Origin: Climacium dendroides
Taxonomy: Eukaryota; Streptophyta; Bryopsida; Hypnales; Climaciaceae
Length of the DNA: 64,000 bases
Assembly: GCA_950106755.1 (NCBI GenBank)
Contig: OX467088.1
Coordinates: forward strand, 16,290,001-16,354,000
Reading direction: 5' to 3'
Position 1 is the stretch's first letter; each line of letters starts with the position of its first letter. Both the position numbers and the translations under genes were made by a program. The notes under the pieces were generated by a model. That model made no database searches and was not told the origin of the DNA. It worked only from the letters and a program-made list of their open reading frames with translations. Shown here one piece after another: positions 46,750-58,065 of this stretch.

Positions 46750-47603
46750 TCATACTACTAAAATCATAACTCCCTCTGTAATATCACAAATGCTACCATT
46801 AATACTAGGGGCTCGTGCTTGCTATGCTACGCATTCATTATATCACATATTAGTAAAATTTTAATATATTTGAATAGAATGCATGATAATGATTTCAATA
46901 AGTCTTTAAAATAATTATTTTTTAAATTTTGTAAAAATATTTTCAATCATGCATACATAGAAATCGTATTTTCACACAATGTGATATTATAGAAATAGAG
47001 TAGCAATTTGCAATCACTTTTGTAATATCACTTTTTACAAAGGGTGATATTATAGAAATAACATAGTTGTTGCAATTAAGGTGATATTAAAGAGGATCCA
47101 TAGGATGATATTATAGAGGTAGCAAATCCATTGCTTTTCTTGGCTTTGAACTTCTTTGCACTTCTATGATTTTGTGCTTTTGTGAGCTTTGAGCTTTTAT
47201 GATTTCAATTTTCTATTGCTACTACTAAATGATTTTGAGAAACTTATTCAATTGAAGTGATTTTGGATTCTACAACAATTAAGTTGTTCACTAAGTTTTT
47301 GAGATTTATAATTCTTCAATTTGGGTTGCCATTTTTTGTAACAATGGAGTCAAATTTCTAATGCATTCTAATGTATGTGTATCTTTTATAGTATTTACCA
47401 TTGCATATGATTCATTCATCATTCAATAAATTTCTATTGTACATTTCAATATATGCTTACTTATAAAAAAAAATTATATAAATATTGCAGTCATTTTTAT
47501 TTGAAGATTTATTGAAATTTTTGTTCTACATTCTATCTAATACATAAATTTTTTTATAAAATTCTAATGATGAATGCGTAGCATAGCAAGTGCCAACCGC
47601 TAA
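46750..47603 (+). mobile_element. Helitron-like element 1 (854 bp, non-autonomous)
   Basis: Starts TCATACTACTAAAATC directly after an A and ends GCCAACCGCTAA directly before a T. This matches the Helitron rules of 5' TC, 3' CTRR and insertion between A and T. A GCGTAGC-ATAG-CAAG imperfect hairpin lies about 15 bp before the end. The interior repeats TAATATCAC and GTGATATTATAGA several times in both orientations. There is no Rep/helicase coding sequence. An inverted copy of the same 3' terminus occurs inside at 46805-46838, so the element is composite. It abuts element 2 with no gap. Confidence 0.65.
46805..46838 (-). repeat. Inverted Helitron-like 3' terminus inside element 1
   Basis: On the minus strand this reads ATGAATGCGTAGCATAGCAA, then GCACGAGCCCCTAG followed by T. 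It is the same hairpin and CTAG|T ending as elements 1 and 2, but pointing the other way. It may be the relic of an oppositely oriented insertion or of terminal rearrangement. Confidence 0.6.
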
Positions 47604-48371
47604 TCATACTATCATACTACTAAAATCACAAGGCCTTCCATAATATCACATTTTTACACTGTGTGCTATTATAGAGGTCCAATCCCTCTGTAATCATATT
47701 TATACACAATATGGTATTATAGAGTTTCAACGGCCATTTCACTTTTGTAATATCACACAATATTAAAATGTGATATTACAAAGGTATAGTAAAATTATGG
47801 AGGTTTCATATTTCTTGGCTTCATGCTTCATTTTACTTCCACAATTCTATAATTTTGTAAGCTTTGAATGTTTTCAATTCTAATGTTTTTTTCTTACTAC
47901 CAAATGATTTGAAGCTTTATAAGATTGAAGCAATTTTTGATTCTACAACAAAGTATTTACAAAGTCTTTGCAATTTCATTTCTTACTACCAAATGATTTG
48001 AAGCTTTATTAGATTGAAACAATTTTGGATTCTACAACAAAGTATTTACAAAGTCTTTGCAATTTCACAAATTTGCATTTTAATTCTTCAAATTTGTTCA
48101 CCATTGTTTGTAAGTGAAGAAATTTATGAAGTGGTGGTGTCCTTACAATGTTTTCATGTTTGCAAAGATTTTTTTTGTGAAAATTATGATATAAAGATTT
48201 TCTTTAATTACTTTTTATTACACAATATATGTATTTCCAAAGAATATTGTATGAAGATGTTAATATTTTCATTTAAAGATTATATACACTTTATTAATCT
48301 ACATTCTATTACATGAGAAATTGATGAAAGTAATATAGATAATGCGTAGCAAAGCAAGCACCAACTGCTAG
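47604..48371 (+). mobile_element. Helitron-like element 2 (768 bp, non-autonomous)
   Basis: Starts TCATACTATCATACTACTAA immediately after element 1 and ends AAGCACCAACTGCTAG before a T. The 3' end repeats element 1's ATGCGTAGCA-AGCAAG hairpin region. The interior is homologous to element 1 (CTACTAAATGATTTTGAGAA versus CTACCAAATGATTTGAAGC; GATTCTACAACAA). It carries an internal tandem duplication of about 87 bp (units near 47892 and 47979, with GCTTTAT-AGATTGAA-CAATTT). It is non-coding. The open frame at 48014-48316 is AT-rich and not protein-like. Confidence 0.65.
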
Positions 48372-48835
48372 TGTCACTCTAAAATTGAAAAATCAACAAA
48401 CCATGGTAATAGGCCCAAAGTTCATATTACTATAGAATATTGAAATCAATGAATTTAAAAAATTCAATTGGAGTACAAACTACAAGTGATTAGCTTCATC
48501 TCATTAATTGGGCTCAAATTCAAAAATCATCATATTATGGCTCAAATTCACATCAATAGAAAATAGCAAGAAATAGGCCAAATACACTATAAGGGTGATC
48601 CTTAGATTGAACATCTTTTTTTCTAAAAAAAGCCAATAAGACGACAATGAGGGGCTTTGCAATACTCTTCATTGAAAATGTACCCAAAGTACCCTCCAAA
48701 TAATTGAATTAGATGAAAAAACATTTTTTCTAATCTATGGTGCCAAATGAAGTCATCCAATGGACACTAAGTGTATGCAATAGCACTACAAGGTTAAAGT
48801 TGATCAAAGTATTTTTTTGGGTGTTTAGAAATTAA
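48372..48835 (+). repeat. 464-bp direct repeat, right copy
   Basis: Almost identical to 46286-46749. It begins exactly at the T that follows the CTAG of element 2 and ends at AGAAATTAA, after which the flank continues ATTATAAGGTAGC instead of the element. Confidence 0.92.
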
Positions 48836-49108
48836 ATTATAAGGTAGCAATATCCATTACCATGAATTTAAGGATTTGTGACATGATGTCTATTAATAGA
48901 CATCCAATAAATTATTGGATCCTACTAGCAAAAGAAAAATATTGGCAAAACAAAGTTTAGTTCTAAAATATTTTCTTTTGTAGAAGTACATAATTGATTT
49001 TTGGAGATGTGATATAAAGCGAAGATGTTGGTCTAGGATTTAGTGGCACATTTGGAAGTACCCACTTTACATGTTCCATCTCCTAAGAGAGTTTGAAGGA
49101 AGAATGTA

Positions 49109-49389
49109 AGGTAGGTACCTCCCAAACCACCACTTTGGACTATTGTAACTAATTACTATTATTAAAGTGGTCAAATTTTCTTATTATGTGGTTGGCAAAT
49201 GAAATGAAGGATTCAACATAGCAAAGAATGTGACATTTGGATATTGTATGCAAAAGTTTTGAAGGGTCAAAGTTTTTTAACGTAGATGTTCTAAAATTGC
49301 TTTTTATGTACATTGATTAATTTTGGAGATGTACACAAAGTGATGATGGTGGTTTTAGGTATAGTGCGATTTTTGGGTGGTACACACCT
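49109..49389 (-). mobile_element. AGGTAGG-family element, reversed copy (281 bp)
   Basis: Starts AGGTAGGTACCTCCCAAACC after TA and ends with a degenerate GGTACACACCT before TA. The interior is the reverse complement of the 10302 copy (GGTCAAATTTTC, CATTTGGATATTGTATGCAA, TTTTGGAGATGTACA). It is more diverged than copies 1 and 2. Confidence 0.75.
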
Positions 49390-49769
49390 TATATTTGGTG
49401 CTTTAGGAATAGAATGAATGATGTCTTGAAAATAATTTTAAGATGAAATTCATTTTCTTGCACATTTCTACATGAAGTTCAAAATTTCGGACAAAAATAT
49501 GAAACAAAGATGGACAAAATCATGAAACAAAGGTTGACCAAAACAATCACATTGTTGAAAATAGTAAAAATCTGTTTTTTTAGTGTACTTGGAAGTATTT
49601 CATCCATTTTTTTTGATGTACTTCCGACAATAAACCCTCGAAACGATCACCATCACTTGACTTGATTTTTTTTTTCTTTTGGTGATTAGAATTTAAATTA
49701 TTACTTGTTTGATAAAAGAAACCAACTTTCTTGTGACATTCATAATTTATTATATAGCTTGGTTTTCTT

Positions 49770-50490
49770 TACTAAAGTTGATTATCTTACTCCAAAGTCC
49801 CAAAGACATTTTTGTCAAAACCCATTCAGAATTGCCATTTTCAATGCAAATAATTAATTAATTTTTTTTTCCATATCCAACTTCAAGATCTTGCACTAGA
49901 TTTATATGAGAATTTCTGGAGGAAACTTCAAAAACTTTGATTGTATCGATTACAAGATATAAGCATTTAAATAAAGAAAATATATATTTTTCTTTTTAGC
50001 ATGACTATATTATAAGGCTTTGAATCCTCTTAACTTAAATTTCTTTTTATTTTGAAGAATTGAGTTGAAAATTTAGGATTAAAATAAATAAATAAATAAT
50101 AAATGATTTTCATTCTTTAAACAATTATAAAATCAAAGTAGGTATGAGATAAAAGGAAAAACTAAATTGTTAATAGCTCTAAGATACAATTAAAACATAC
50201 TAATCTCAATGGTGACATTGTTCTAAAAAGAAAACAAAAATATGTGAAACTTTTTTTTAATAAAACTTTTTTTTAATAAAAAATAGATCTTATCCATATA
50301 AAATGAATCAAATCTTTCTACATAGACAAAAACATAATATATGAGAAATAATTTTTAAAATAAATTATTTTAATGTTTTTTGGCCACCTTTACTTATTTT
50401 GGAATTATTGTGGTACAAATTTTTGCTCCCATGCATCAATTGAATTTAAAATTATATTCTTAGAAAGCTAGTCAATTTTCCTATCTTAAG
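49770..50490 (+). repeat. Old dispersed repeat, copy 2
   Basis: Counterpart of 28100-28990, in the same orientation and order of landmarks: GTCAAAACCCATT, CCAACTTCAAGATCTTGCAC, TTTGAATCCTCTTAACT, GGAAAAACTAAATTGTTAAT and CATGCATCAATTGAA. No coding sequence or termini are visible. Confidence 0.5.
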
Positions 50491-52537
50491 AAAAATTCAA
50501 TTGAAATCATAGGTACTTGCCTGAACCTTTACAAGTCTCCTGAAGGTACTTGATCTTGGGACTCTAGGAATTAATTCTTCATAACAAATAGTTTGACTTC
50601 ATTTTTTTGAACAAAACAAAAAACTTGCAATTTGAGGTTTTGAAAGATACCAAAAAAATTATTAACCTTTGAACAACATTACTAATTATTTGGACTTGAT
50701 TATAAAAGAATTAAGCGTGTTGAGATTAAAATATCTAACCAAAGCTTTGTTATTCTATACTACTGTCTTTATCACTTTGATGAACACTTCATGAAGTGTA
50801 TTTTATAGCATAATTGCAATCCTTATATTAGCTCCAAGGATTAGAATAGAAGAAAAGTCTTTTAGAATTTTTGGTGGTAAAATCACGCATTATCTACAAA
50901 ATAATTGTGAAGATGAAAGTATATTTGTTTGTTCAATATCATTGGTGCCTACTTGCCTAACCTAGTCTTTATCAACTACCCACCATACAACCCAACCTCT
51001 ACCTCAACTAGGGTTTGGTCTACCTTTTAACCCTTGAAATGTTGAAATGTTTTTTTAATCCGTTAAGGACACTAAGGTTGAAAAGTGGTCAATGGCGACT
51101 TCATTGTTCATAGTTAAAACAAAAAAATGCACCTATTAGTCCAATAATTGAAATGTTTTGGTGACTACCTTGGTCATGAGGACCTTGTCTTTTAAGGGAT
51201 AAGCAAGCCAAAACCTTCCCCACAAATGTTTGAATGTGGCACACAGAAATGATGGATTTTGAAAGTTAAACTTGCAAAAAAGACTTTTGCATTTTTTTTT
51301 TTTTTTAAGACTTCAAAAGACTTTTTGTCTCCAACAAGAAAGGCTTCATCATCTCTACTCCCTCTTGGTTATGAAAAAGACTCGTGCCTTTCCTTTGTGT
51401 TTTACAAAGGAAACATGGGTCTTTTTCATAATCAGAGGTAGTACTAAGGACGCCCCATATCCTGCAAAATTATTTTCTGAAACACTAAAAAAGAGAAGTT
51501 CCCCAATAAGGATTCTTTCCCTAATTGAAAGCTAAAACATGGCCATGGCCTGCACCTGCACACACAGCAACAACTGCCTTGAAAGCTATTCAAATATGTC
51601 GCAAATTCCCGAAACCTGCATCATTTCCAATTCGTCCTCTTTTGTTTTTGTTTTTGTTTTTGTTTTTTTGTTTTGATCAGATGCAAAGAAGAAGAATTCA
51701 TTGCCATGATAACTTAGCTTCCAATTTGTCTGATTATAATAAGCCTCCGTTTCAGCTTGCAATTCACCTGCTGGCTGTAGATCACCTTCCAATTCACCTG
51801 TTCAGTTCAATTGAAATGTTAGCACCACCACAGATCAGGGCTCCTCTGCAACCTGCAAGTATATCTTGACACAACTGTGAGCTGGTCGATCTACAATTTC
51901 TTTTCTCACAATTCCAATCATGCCGACCATGGAGCTGTGATTGATATTGATGAACATTCCTTAAATTGAATCATGTAAGTGATTCCACATTGCACCTGCA
52001 TTACTTTGATACTCTGCACACTCTTGGCACGAAAAATAACGAGCCTTCACTACAAAAATTGTAGTAGCATGACTCTCCGGTGATAGCTTAGCTCGCATAT
52101 CAAAGAGTGTTCATATCAATCGCAGCTGCACTGTTGCAGTATTTAGCGTTGCACCTGTTCCTGACACCTGCGCACAAGCTGAAGCTGAAGCACAAGCTCA
52201 AATCTCTGTCAATGAAGCCCCGCCTACACCAACCAAATAGCGCCAATTTGCTAACTGGAAATGCCAAGTTGCCCAAGTTGTAATTACTGTAGCAAACAGA
52301 CGCTAACTAACTGAACTGACGATGAATTTACATTCAATTCCACCAATTTTAACTCCCTGATTTTGGACAAGGAAACTAACTGTGTCAATGCCAATGGTTT
52401 AAACCTGTTCGCACTAACCAATTTGCAGCAGTTAGCTGACTTGAAAAGCCCAAGTCCTCATTAGTTACCTTGCAAGTGTGGGCACAAAAAAGGTTGGTTA
52501 ACTTCCAAATAGTCAATGGACCTCAACACAAAACCCT
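50491..52537. other. Gene-free stretch
   Basis: A poly-T run (about 51291-51306) and (TTTTTG)n at 51642-51672 are the only clear features. From about 51.5 kb the base composition is less AT-rich, but no frame matches a known protein. Confidence 0.4.
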
Positions 52538-52575
52538 AAAAACCCTAAACCCTAAACCAACCCTAGCCAATCAGC
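52538..52575. repeat. Short telomere-like tract
   Basis: CCCTAAAAACCCTAAACCCTAAACC is the plant telomere motif (AAACCCT) in three to four loose units. A reverse-strand cousin (GTTTAGGGTTTAAGG) lies near 54320. In plants such short telo boxes are usual near promoters, so this need not mark a former chromosome end. Confidence 0.6.
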
Positions 52576-52834
52576 TAATTGGCGCTACTTCGTTGGTGCA
52601 GGCAGGATCTAACCCAGCAAACGCTGTAGACTAGAAGGTGGAAAGGTCAAAATAAGCATGGTCTACTGCAAAGACATCACTGTGACTTTGAGAATTCATA
52701 ACTCAAAATCGATACAAAATAATCACCGAACGACTTTCATTGAGTTTCATTTGCTCTTGGCAACAACCTAAAAATTTTCAAAATAATAATTCAAGTTCAC
52801 ATAAAATCAGATCCTTCAATTCAAGGGAACTTAC

Positions 52835-53559
52835 CTGAAACCAGCACCATTGTCATGCTCAGAAGCAGCAGCAGCTGAAGCTTGAAGCTCCTCACATTCA
52901 CGATTCCATAGCTCAATCTTCGCCCGTCGCTCAACAGAGTCTTCACGACCACGACCTTTCTTTGAAGGAGGGCTTCTACTTTGGCTTCTTCTATCAAGCC
53001 TCCTTTTTCTATCAGATCGCCTGCAATCATTCTCTAGTCCTTATCATCATATCTTCGGCCACGGCCATAGAGCTTCCTTCTGAGCTCCCTTGATATTCTC
53101 TTCAAATGCAAGAAGTTGCAATAGCCTCCTTTCCGGCATGATCTCTCTTCGTACTCCCGACAAGAGGATTCCCGGAAGTCTGTGACTAGAGAGAAGTCCA
53201 TGACAATGGGCCGCTAGCTCTGCATAATACCGCCCGCTGAGAGCACTCTCAGCAGCAGCAGCTTGCTCTTCTTTTGAAAACTTGAAGCAGACGTTGCCAA
53301 TCACGTGGTCAGAGAGGTTGTCGCACACGTGAAGCTCCTCAATGTCGCCGGGCTTGCTGAGCTCTTCAAACACATCTTCGTAAAAATCCTCGAAATGTGA
53401 TTTTTGTTGCTGGACGAGAAGGGTAGCATTTGGAAACACGTACATGTTGTTTAGAATCAGGGTTTGGCTCTCAGTGGGTCTGGTGTGGAGACGTGAGCAA
53501 TCAAAACATTGATGTCGGTAGCACATTCCATAGAAATGTAGCCTCCAGCAGCTTAACAC
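52835..53559 (-). pseudogene. U2AF small subunit (U2AF35) relic, frameshifted
   Basis: U2AF35 recognises the 3' splice-site AG as partner of U2AF65. Minus-strand sequence follows the family order. A degenerate first CCCH finger ends CSRLH. The UHM (RRM-like) domain is clear: FEDFYEDVFEELSK, CDNLSDHVIGNV, KEEQAAAAESALSGRYY. The frame then slips near 53213-53220, and the second finger follows in the new frame ([36 protein letters not shown]) to a TAG at 53034-53036. The Arg/Ser tail is in the third frame (RRSQSRSPPSKKGRG, SVERRAKIELWN). Two frameshifts and a stop break it, and the N-terminal residues before the finger are missing. A consensus donor (TTTCAG|GTAAGT, exon end 52835) and an acceptor-like TTGTAG|GTG (53560) remain, so it does not look like a processed copy. 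Sequencing error at both shifts is the main alternative. Confidence 0.85.
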
Positions 53560-53922
53560 CTACAATCAGCAGAGGAAGGCCTCAATATAACATTTGTCTA
53601 ATGAGGAATGCTCATACATGATCCCATCCTAATGAGGACCAAAACGATCGAGAAATATGAAGAAAGGTGACTATTTCAATTTCTTTTCCATATGAGGGAT
53701 GCACCCGCATCATGTACATATCCCCAAACCTATATTTCACAAGGGATGGAATCACGAGTCTTTCCAACCTGCACGAATAAAAAATCACCCCGAGAATAAC
53801 TGCATACAAGAACTTGGCTACAAACCAAATGCTGATGATGCGATAACAACATGGACTAGTATTTACTACGTGGGACTCACAGAAGGAAACTTAAGTCACT
53901 ACAGAGGGTCTTCCTGCAAGCA

Positions 53923-54760
53923 CCTGTGTGATACTGCATACTTCAATATTACTCAATTCGAGAGCACGAATGCAAACATAGACATGGTGAATTTCGTTAA
54001 AATGGCGGTATTCCTGTAGAATGGCACTACATTCCATTAAAATGGCACTGAATATGTCAAAGATGACATGACATTCCATTAGAATGGCACACGGAGTATG
54101 GAAAATGGCAAAAAATCACCGCCATTTTAATGAAATTGCCCATAGACCTGGAATAGGGTACTCTGGAGAAACATAAGGCACAGAATCTAGGATGGTGGTC
54201 AGTTGACAACAATTCTATGTGGCCACATTCTAAAGCAAGTTTCGTATTGCATCCGTGAATAACGCCCCTTAGAGTTAGAGTTTACAGATTTACAGTTTTA
54301 CAGTTTTACAGTTTTTAGAGTTTAGGGTTTAAGGTTTGCTGCATCCTTGAATAGCGTGCCTTAAGATTTTGGGTTTTGGGTTTACTGGTTTGCAACCGTG
54401 TAATACTGTATAGTAGATTCAATAAAACTCAATTCGAGATCATGTATACTACCATTCACCCTGGAATATGTACCCTGAAGAAAACATAACGCACCTAATC
54501 TAGGGTGTTTACCTGGGGTGGTCAGTGGACAATAAAAGTGCATGTGTACTTTCTAAAGCAAGTTTCGTATTGCATTCTTGAATAACGTTCCTTGGGGATT
54601 AGAGTTTAGGATTGATTGCATCCTTGGGTTTGGTGTTTACTGGTTTGCACCTTGTAATTCAGCATACTAGATTGAATAAAACTCGGTTGGAGGTCTTGCA
54701 CACTACCATACACCTAAAATAAAACAAGGCGCAAAATTCAGAATGATGACATTACCTGGG
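53923..54760. repeat. Degenerate tandem repeat block (~250-330 bp modules)
   Basis: A module recurs with TGTAATACTG-ATA-TAGATTCAATAAAA, CTCAATTCGAGATC, GTACCCTGAAGAAAACATAA and AAAGCAAGTTTCGTATTGCA, then TGAATAACG-CCCTT and AGAGTTTA. Copies start near 53923, 54398 and 54652, and the AAGCAAGTTTCGTATTGCAT landmarks at 54234 and 54558 are about 324 bp apart. The first unit is lengthened by the small element at 53990. Runs of TTTACAG (54286-54312) sit between modules. Confidence 0.6.
53990..54137. mobile_element. Small inverted-repeat element (~148 bp)
   Basis: The terminal sequence AATTTCGTTAAAATGGCGGT at the left is matched by AATTTCATTAAAATGGCGGT read from the right, a 20-bp inverted repeat with one mismatch. 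The interior has two related pieces (ACTACATTCCATTAAAATGG and GACATTCCATTAGAATGG). It interrupts the first unit of the tandem block. No target duplication is clear. Confidence 0.6.
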
Positions 54761-55078
54761 ATGATCCGTGGACACCAACTATTTCGCGTGCCAGGTATAC
54801 AGAAAATGAAGTCGACGCCAGTCTTTCGCTCCTGTGCTGCCTTCATAAGCTGAAATGGAAGAAGCTAAGCTTCATCAAAGAATGACCAAATTGAGATCGC
54901 CAAGAGCTTGCTACTTGTGAGGAATCCATACATTCGATTCTGCTACATTGCCTCTTGTTCAAGACCACGAAATCACGACAATCAGATCTCCTCCTCCATG
55001 GATACAAGCCAGAGAAACCATAAAGCACCGCCAGCCAGTTTCGAATACAATTTAGGGACGGATTTTTGCCCCGGAGTT

Positions 55079-55157
55079 AGGGTTTCGTACTTCGATTCCA
55101 GGATTTCAGGGTTTCGTACTTCGATTCCAGGATTTCAGGGTTTCATGCTTTGATTCC
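55079..55157. repeat. 29-bp tandem repeat, 2.7 units
   Basis: AGGGTTTCGTACTTCGATTC starts at 55079 and again at 55108, each followed by CAGGATTTC. A partial, altered unit (AGGGTTTCATGCTTTGATTC) starts at 55137. The two full units are identical. Confidence 0.88.
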
Positions 55158-55159
55158 CT

Positions 55160-58060
55160 CGTAATTCTGTTCAATTTGGGGAGGGAATTACGGAATGTTC
55201 ATCCAGATGACGTGTTTGTTCCTTATTTAGGGCGGACTCCATGCACCTAGAATCGGCGAAACCCGGAATCCTACATGGAATTGTGCAACAGTTGTAAGAG
55301 AATTCGGAATTGTTCACCGGCTAGTAAGCAGCAGTTACAGCTGCTGGACCCAGAACTTCAAATTCAGGCATCAATTAATCGCTGAGCTCTTCGCCAGGGG
55401 CTTAATGCCAGTAGAGACTCCATGGCGAACATTGATACAATATCGAATCTCCAGCTTGCGACCCAAGAAAGGAGGGAGGTGGCCTCCTCACACCAACTTC
55501 ATCCTGTTCGCAACTAGCACGACTAAAATTTGGACGGTTTAGCAACGTTTCAGCAACGTTTGAAACATCTGTAGCCACGTTTTTGCAACGTTTTGGAGGA
55601 TAATTTATTTTAGTACGTGTTCTCAGCACAAATGATAATCTTGGAACGTACTTCACAGCAAAGATGCTCAAAAACGTTGTTCAGGTTGTTACGAAAAGTT
55701 AAATCAAATTGTTGCTGTTTCACTGTTCAAACGTTGCTACAAACGTTACATACACTAGGGTCGAAGTTTCGGACTCTTAATTCTGGTGGGAGATATGAGA
55801 TTGAGGTGGCTTCATATCCGCCATCACCTTCAACAACAACATCACCGAAATCTTTACCGCCAACTGAAGCCCACAAGAGCTGTTGATCGACGTAGAGGTA
55901 CTCCAATTGAGTTGCATTCGAGTGACCAACAATATGGGCGACCTCAAGTCAACCGACATTAATCCCACGATGCTGGGCGCAATACGTCTCATGAGGTCAC
56001 CGCAGTCCAGCATCTCCACTTTGACCCTGCCGAGTACGTGCACAAGTTGCCCCCATCAAGGAACATAAATTCTCGAACTATTCCTCACGCTTGGGATATC
56101 TACCGACCGATTTGGGCTGACTACCAAGATCGAGCCAGAGCAGCCGTCTCAGTATTTTCCTGCAGAAATCGAACGGATGGGACTGACCAAGGAGGAATGG
56201 AAGATCGCGCTCAAACTCATGTGGGATAAAAAAAACAAAAAACTGGCAAACTTACATTAATTTTCTCTTGGCAATGCAATTCGGGACATTTCCTTCGCTG
56301 CTTAATTGCCTGCATGCCTGGGACGTTTTCAGGACTTTGGTGTGCCAGGAACAGAGTCCTTCAGTTTCAGAACGAGACCATCATCGTGCTTCAATTCAAG
56401 TGTGCCACCTTGCATGGCGAGACACAATTCACGCGTGAATGGCTGGAAGGAGAAGGTTGCTCAAATTTTATGATAAAAGTAGTGACAAACAGAGGGTAGC
56501 CATTGATGATAAAATTCTCTCCACTGTGATGCATTGATAGTGATTTTTTCACTCCGTGGATATCCACGCCCCGCGCTGGAAACTCACCCCACTCTGACCG
56601 CAAACCTCAGGCCCCAAGCTGAGGCTTATTCCTTTTTTTTCGTGCGCCTTTCAAGGACGGTTACTGCTTTTTGCCAAAAGAAAAGAAGGGTTCGCAACAA
56701 GCAGCTCGATCATCCCTTGCAGTCTCTCTCATGCGGCAAAGGAGAAACTGACACCTCTATTGAGCGTACTACAACAACGGGGTTTTGTTGTACTTTTTTC
56801 AAAACTTATTTGCAACGGACCAATGCTGAATGCTCTGCTGCTAGTTGCAGCCTAATAAGTTAAGTTAGTCCCAGATGGTGCTTTCTCAGATGAAAACATA
56901 TCTTTCATGAGTTTAATACATTATCCAATTCAGTGGAGAAGCTAGTTGCGTGCGGAAAAAGCAATATAAGCTTATGGCCGTAAGGTTATCATACTCAATC
57001 GCTGCTCTCCTACATGATTGTACACTTGCAGGAGCACCAAAGCTTAACAGCCAATAAACGGTTAACTTATCCACCATGAGATCGATTCCTCTTCCAAGTT
57101 GATTGGCTGGAATGTATGAATTGCTCTCCGTTTTGAAGTTTTTTATACAGTGTATTACGTTTCCTCTCTTTTAAGATCGGATGAAACAGACACGTATACC
57201 CTTGCAATGAATTTGAGGAAAAAGTTACAACATATTCAACATGGGGCTGTTCGTGGTATTTGGCTACAAAGGGCAGGTGTTTTAATTACTATTCCTTGGG
57301 CGTGGTGGAGGGAGACTGTCTGGGGTTCAATTCTATCCATTCACGCAAAGTAGATACGAATCTAAATGATACTTTTTGTTGCAGATACGGATGGATTCTC
57401 AATCATCTACAATACCGGTTTAATTGATGGTTTGGCTACAAATTTGGACTTTTCAGTTCTATTATGCCTCGTGATTTAGTCTGTCAATGGTGCCTAACTT
57501 GTGTTCTAGACCATGATTGAGCATCATCGAATGAGATTTAACCATCGATATTATGGTAAATAGCATGAATCAAAGAGCAAACTTGTTATGGAGATCTATA
57601 ACATCGATCCCCTGGACTCTGGCACGGTATCGGTCGATCATAACAACGCTGTCCTTTCACAATTTGACTTAAACAATGCATCAAATTAAACAATCATATT
57701 AAACAATGATCATATTAAACGATGCATCAAATTTACACAATCATGCATCTTTAAATTGCATTATTTTTAAAACGGAATCGATTCTTACATTGTAGGAGAA
57801 ACATTCTTATCTATTTGCAACTAGTGATCGATTCTTACATTGTAGAAGAATTAAACATCCTGATCTAGTTGCAACTACTTTGGATCCTATTCTATACAAT
57901 AAATATGTTACAAGTTGACAGCCATTGAACAGTCATTCCAGAGAAGACGTATTGTAGATTTCGATCAAGGGAGTCAGTATTGTAAACTATTAAAAGCAAC
58001 GCTTCATTGAAGAATTGAAAAGCTTTGCCGCTACGTATGCAGTGTCTTAGGACCTTGGCG
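55160..58060. other. Gene-free stretch, moderately GC-rich
   Basis: Several unrelated short frames occur on the plus strand (55883-56229, 56314-56499, 57150-57353); none resembles a known protein and none has clear splice context. AACGTT-rich sequence (55536-55595 and 55668-55755) forms a weak inverted repeat. A tandem pair of about 51 bp (ATCGATTCTTACATTGTAG, at 57778 and 57829) lies near the 3' side of the cytochrome b561 gene. Confidence 0.4.
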
Positions 58061-58065
58061 TTAAA

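Noticed and set aside
48014..48316. 100-codon frame in the second Helitron-like element
   Set aside because: Phe/Ile/Tyr-rich translation typical of AT-rich non-coding DNA; it overlaps the element's 3' region and has no Rep or helicase motif.
46286..48835. LTR retrotransposon with 464-bp LTRs
   Set aside because: The direct copies do not start TG and end CA in a matched way, there is no primer-binding site or polypurine tract inside, and the internal boundaries fit TC/CTRR ends instead.
28100..50490. Pair of LTRs flanking a retrotransposon (28.1 and 49.8 kb copies)
   Set aside because: The copies are about 21 kb apart, strongly diverged, and no primer-binding site, gag or pol sequence lies between them; they are better read as separate old insertions.
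52538..52575. Interstitial telomere marking a chromosome fusion
   Set aside because: Only three to four imperfect units on one strand; such short tracts are common near plant promoters.
55402..57353. Several 60-109 codon frames between the tandem repeats and the b561 gene
   Set aside because: Unrelated short frames in different phases, without conserved motifs or plausible splice connections.
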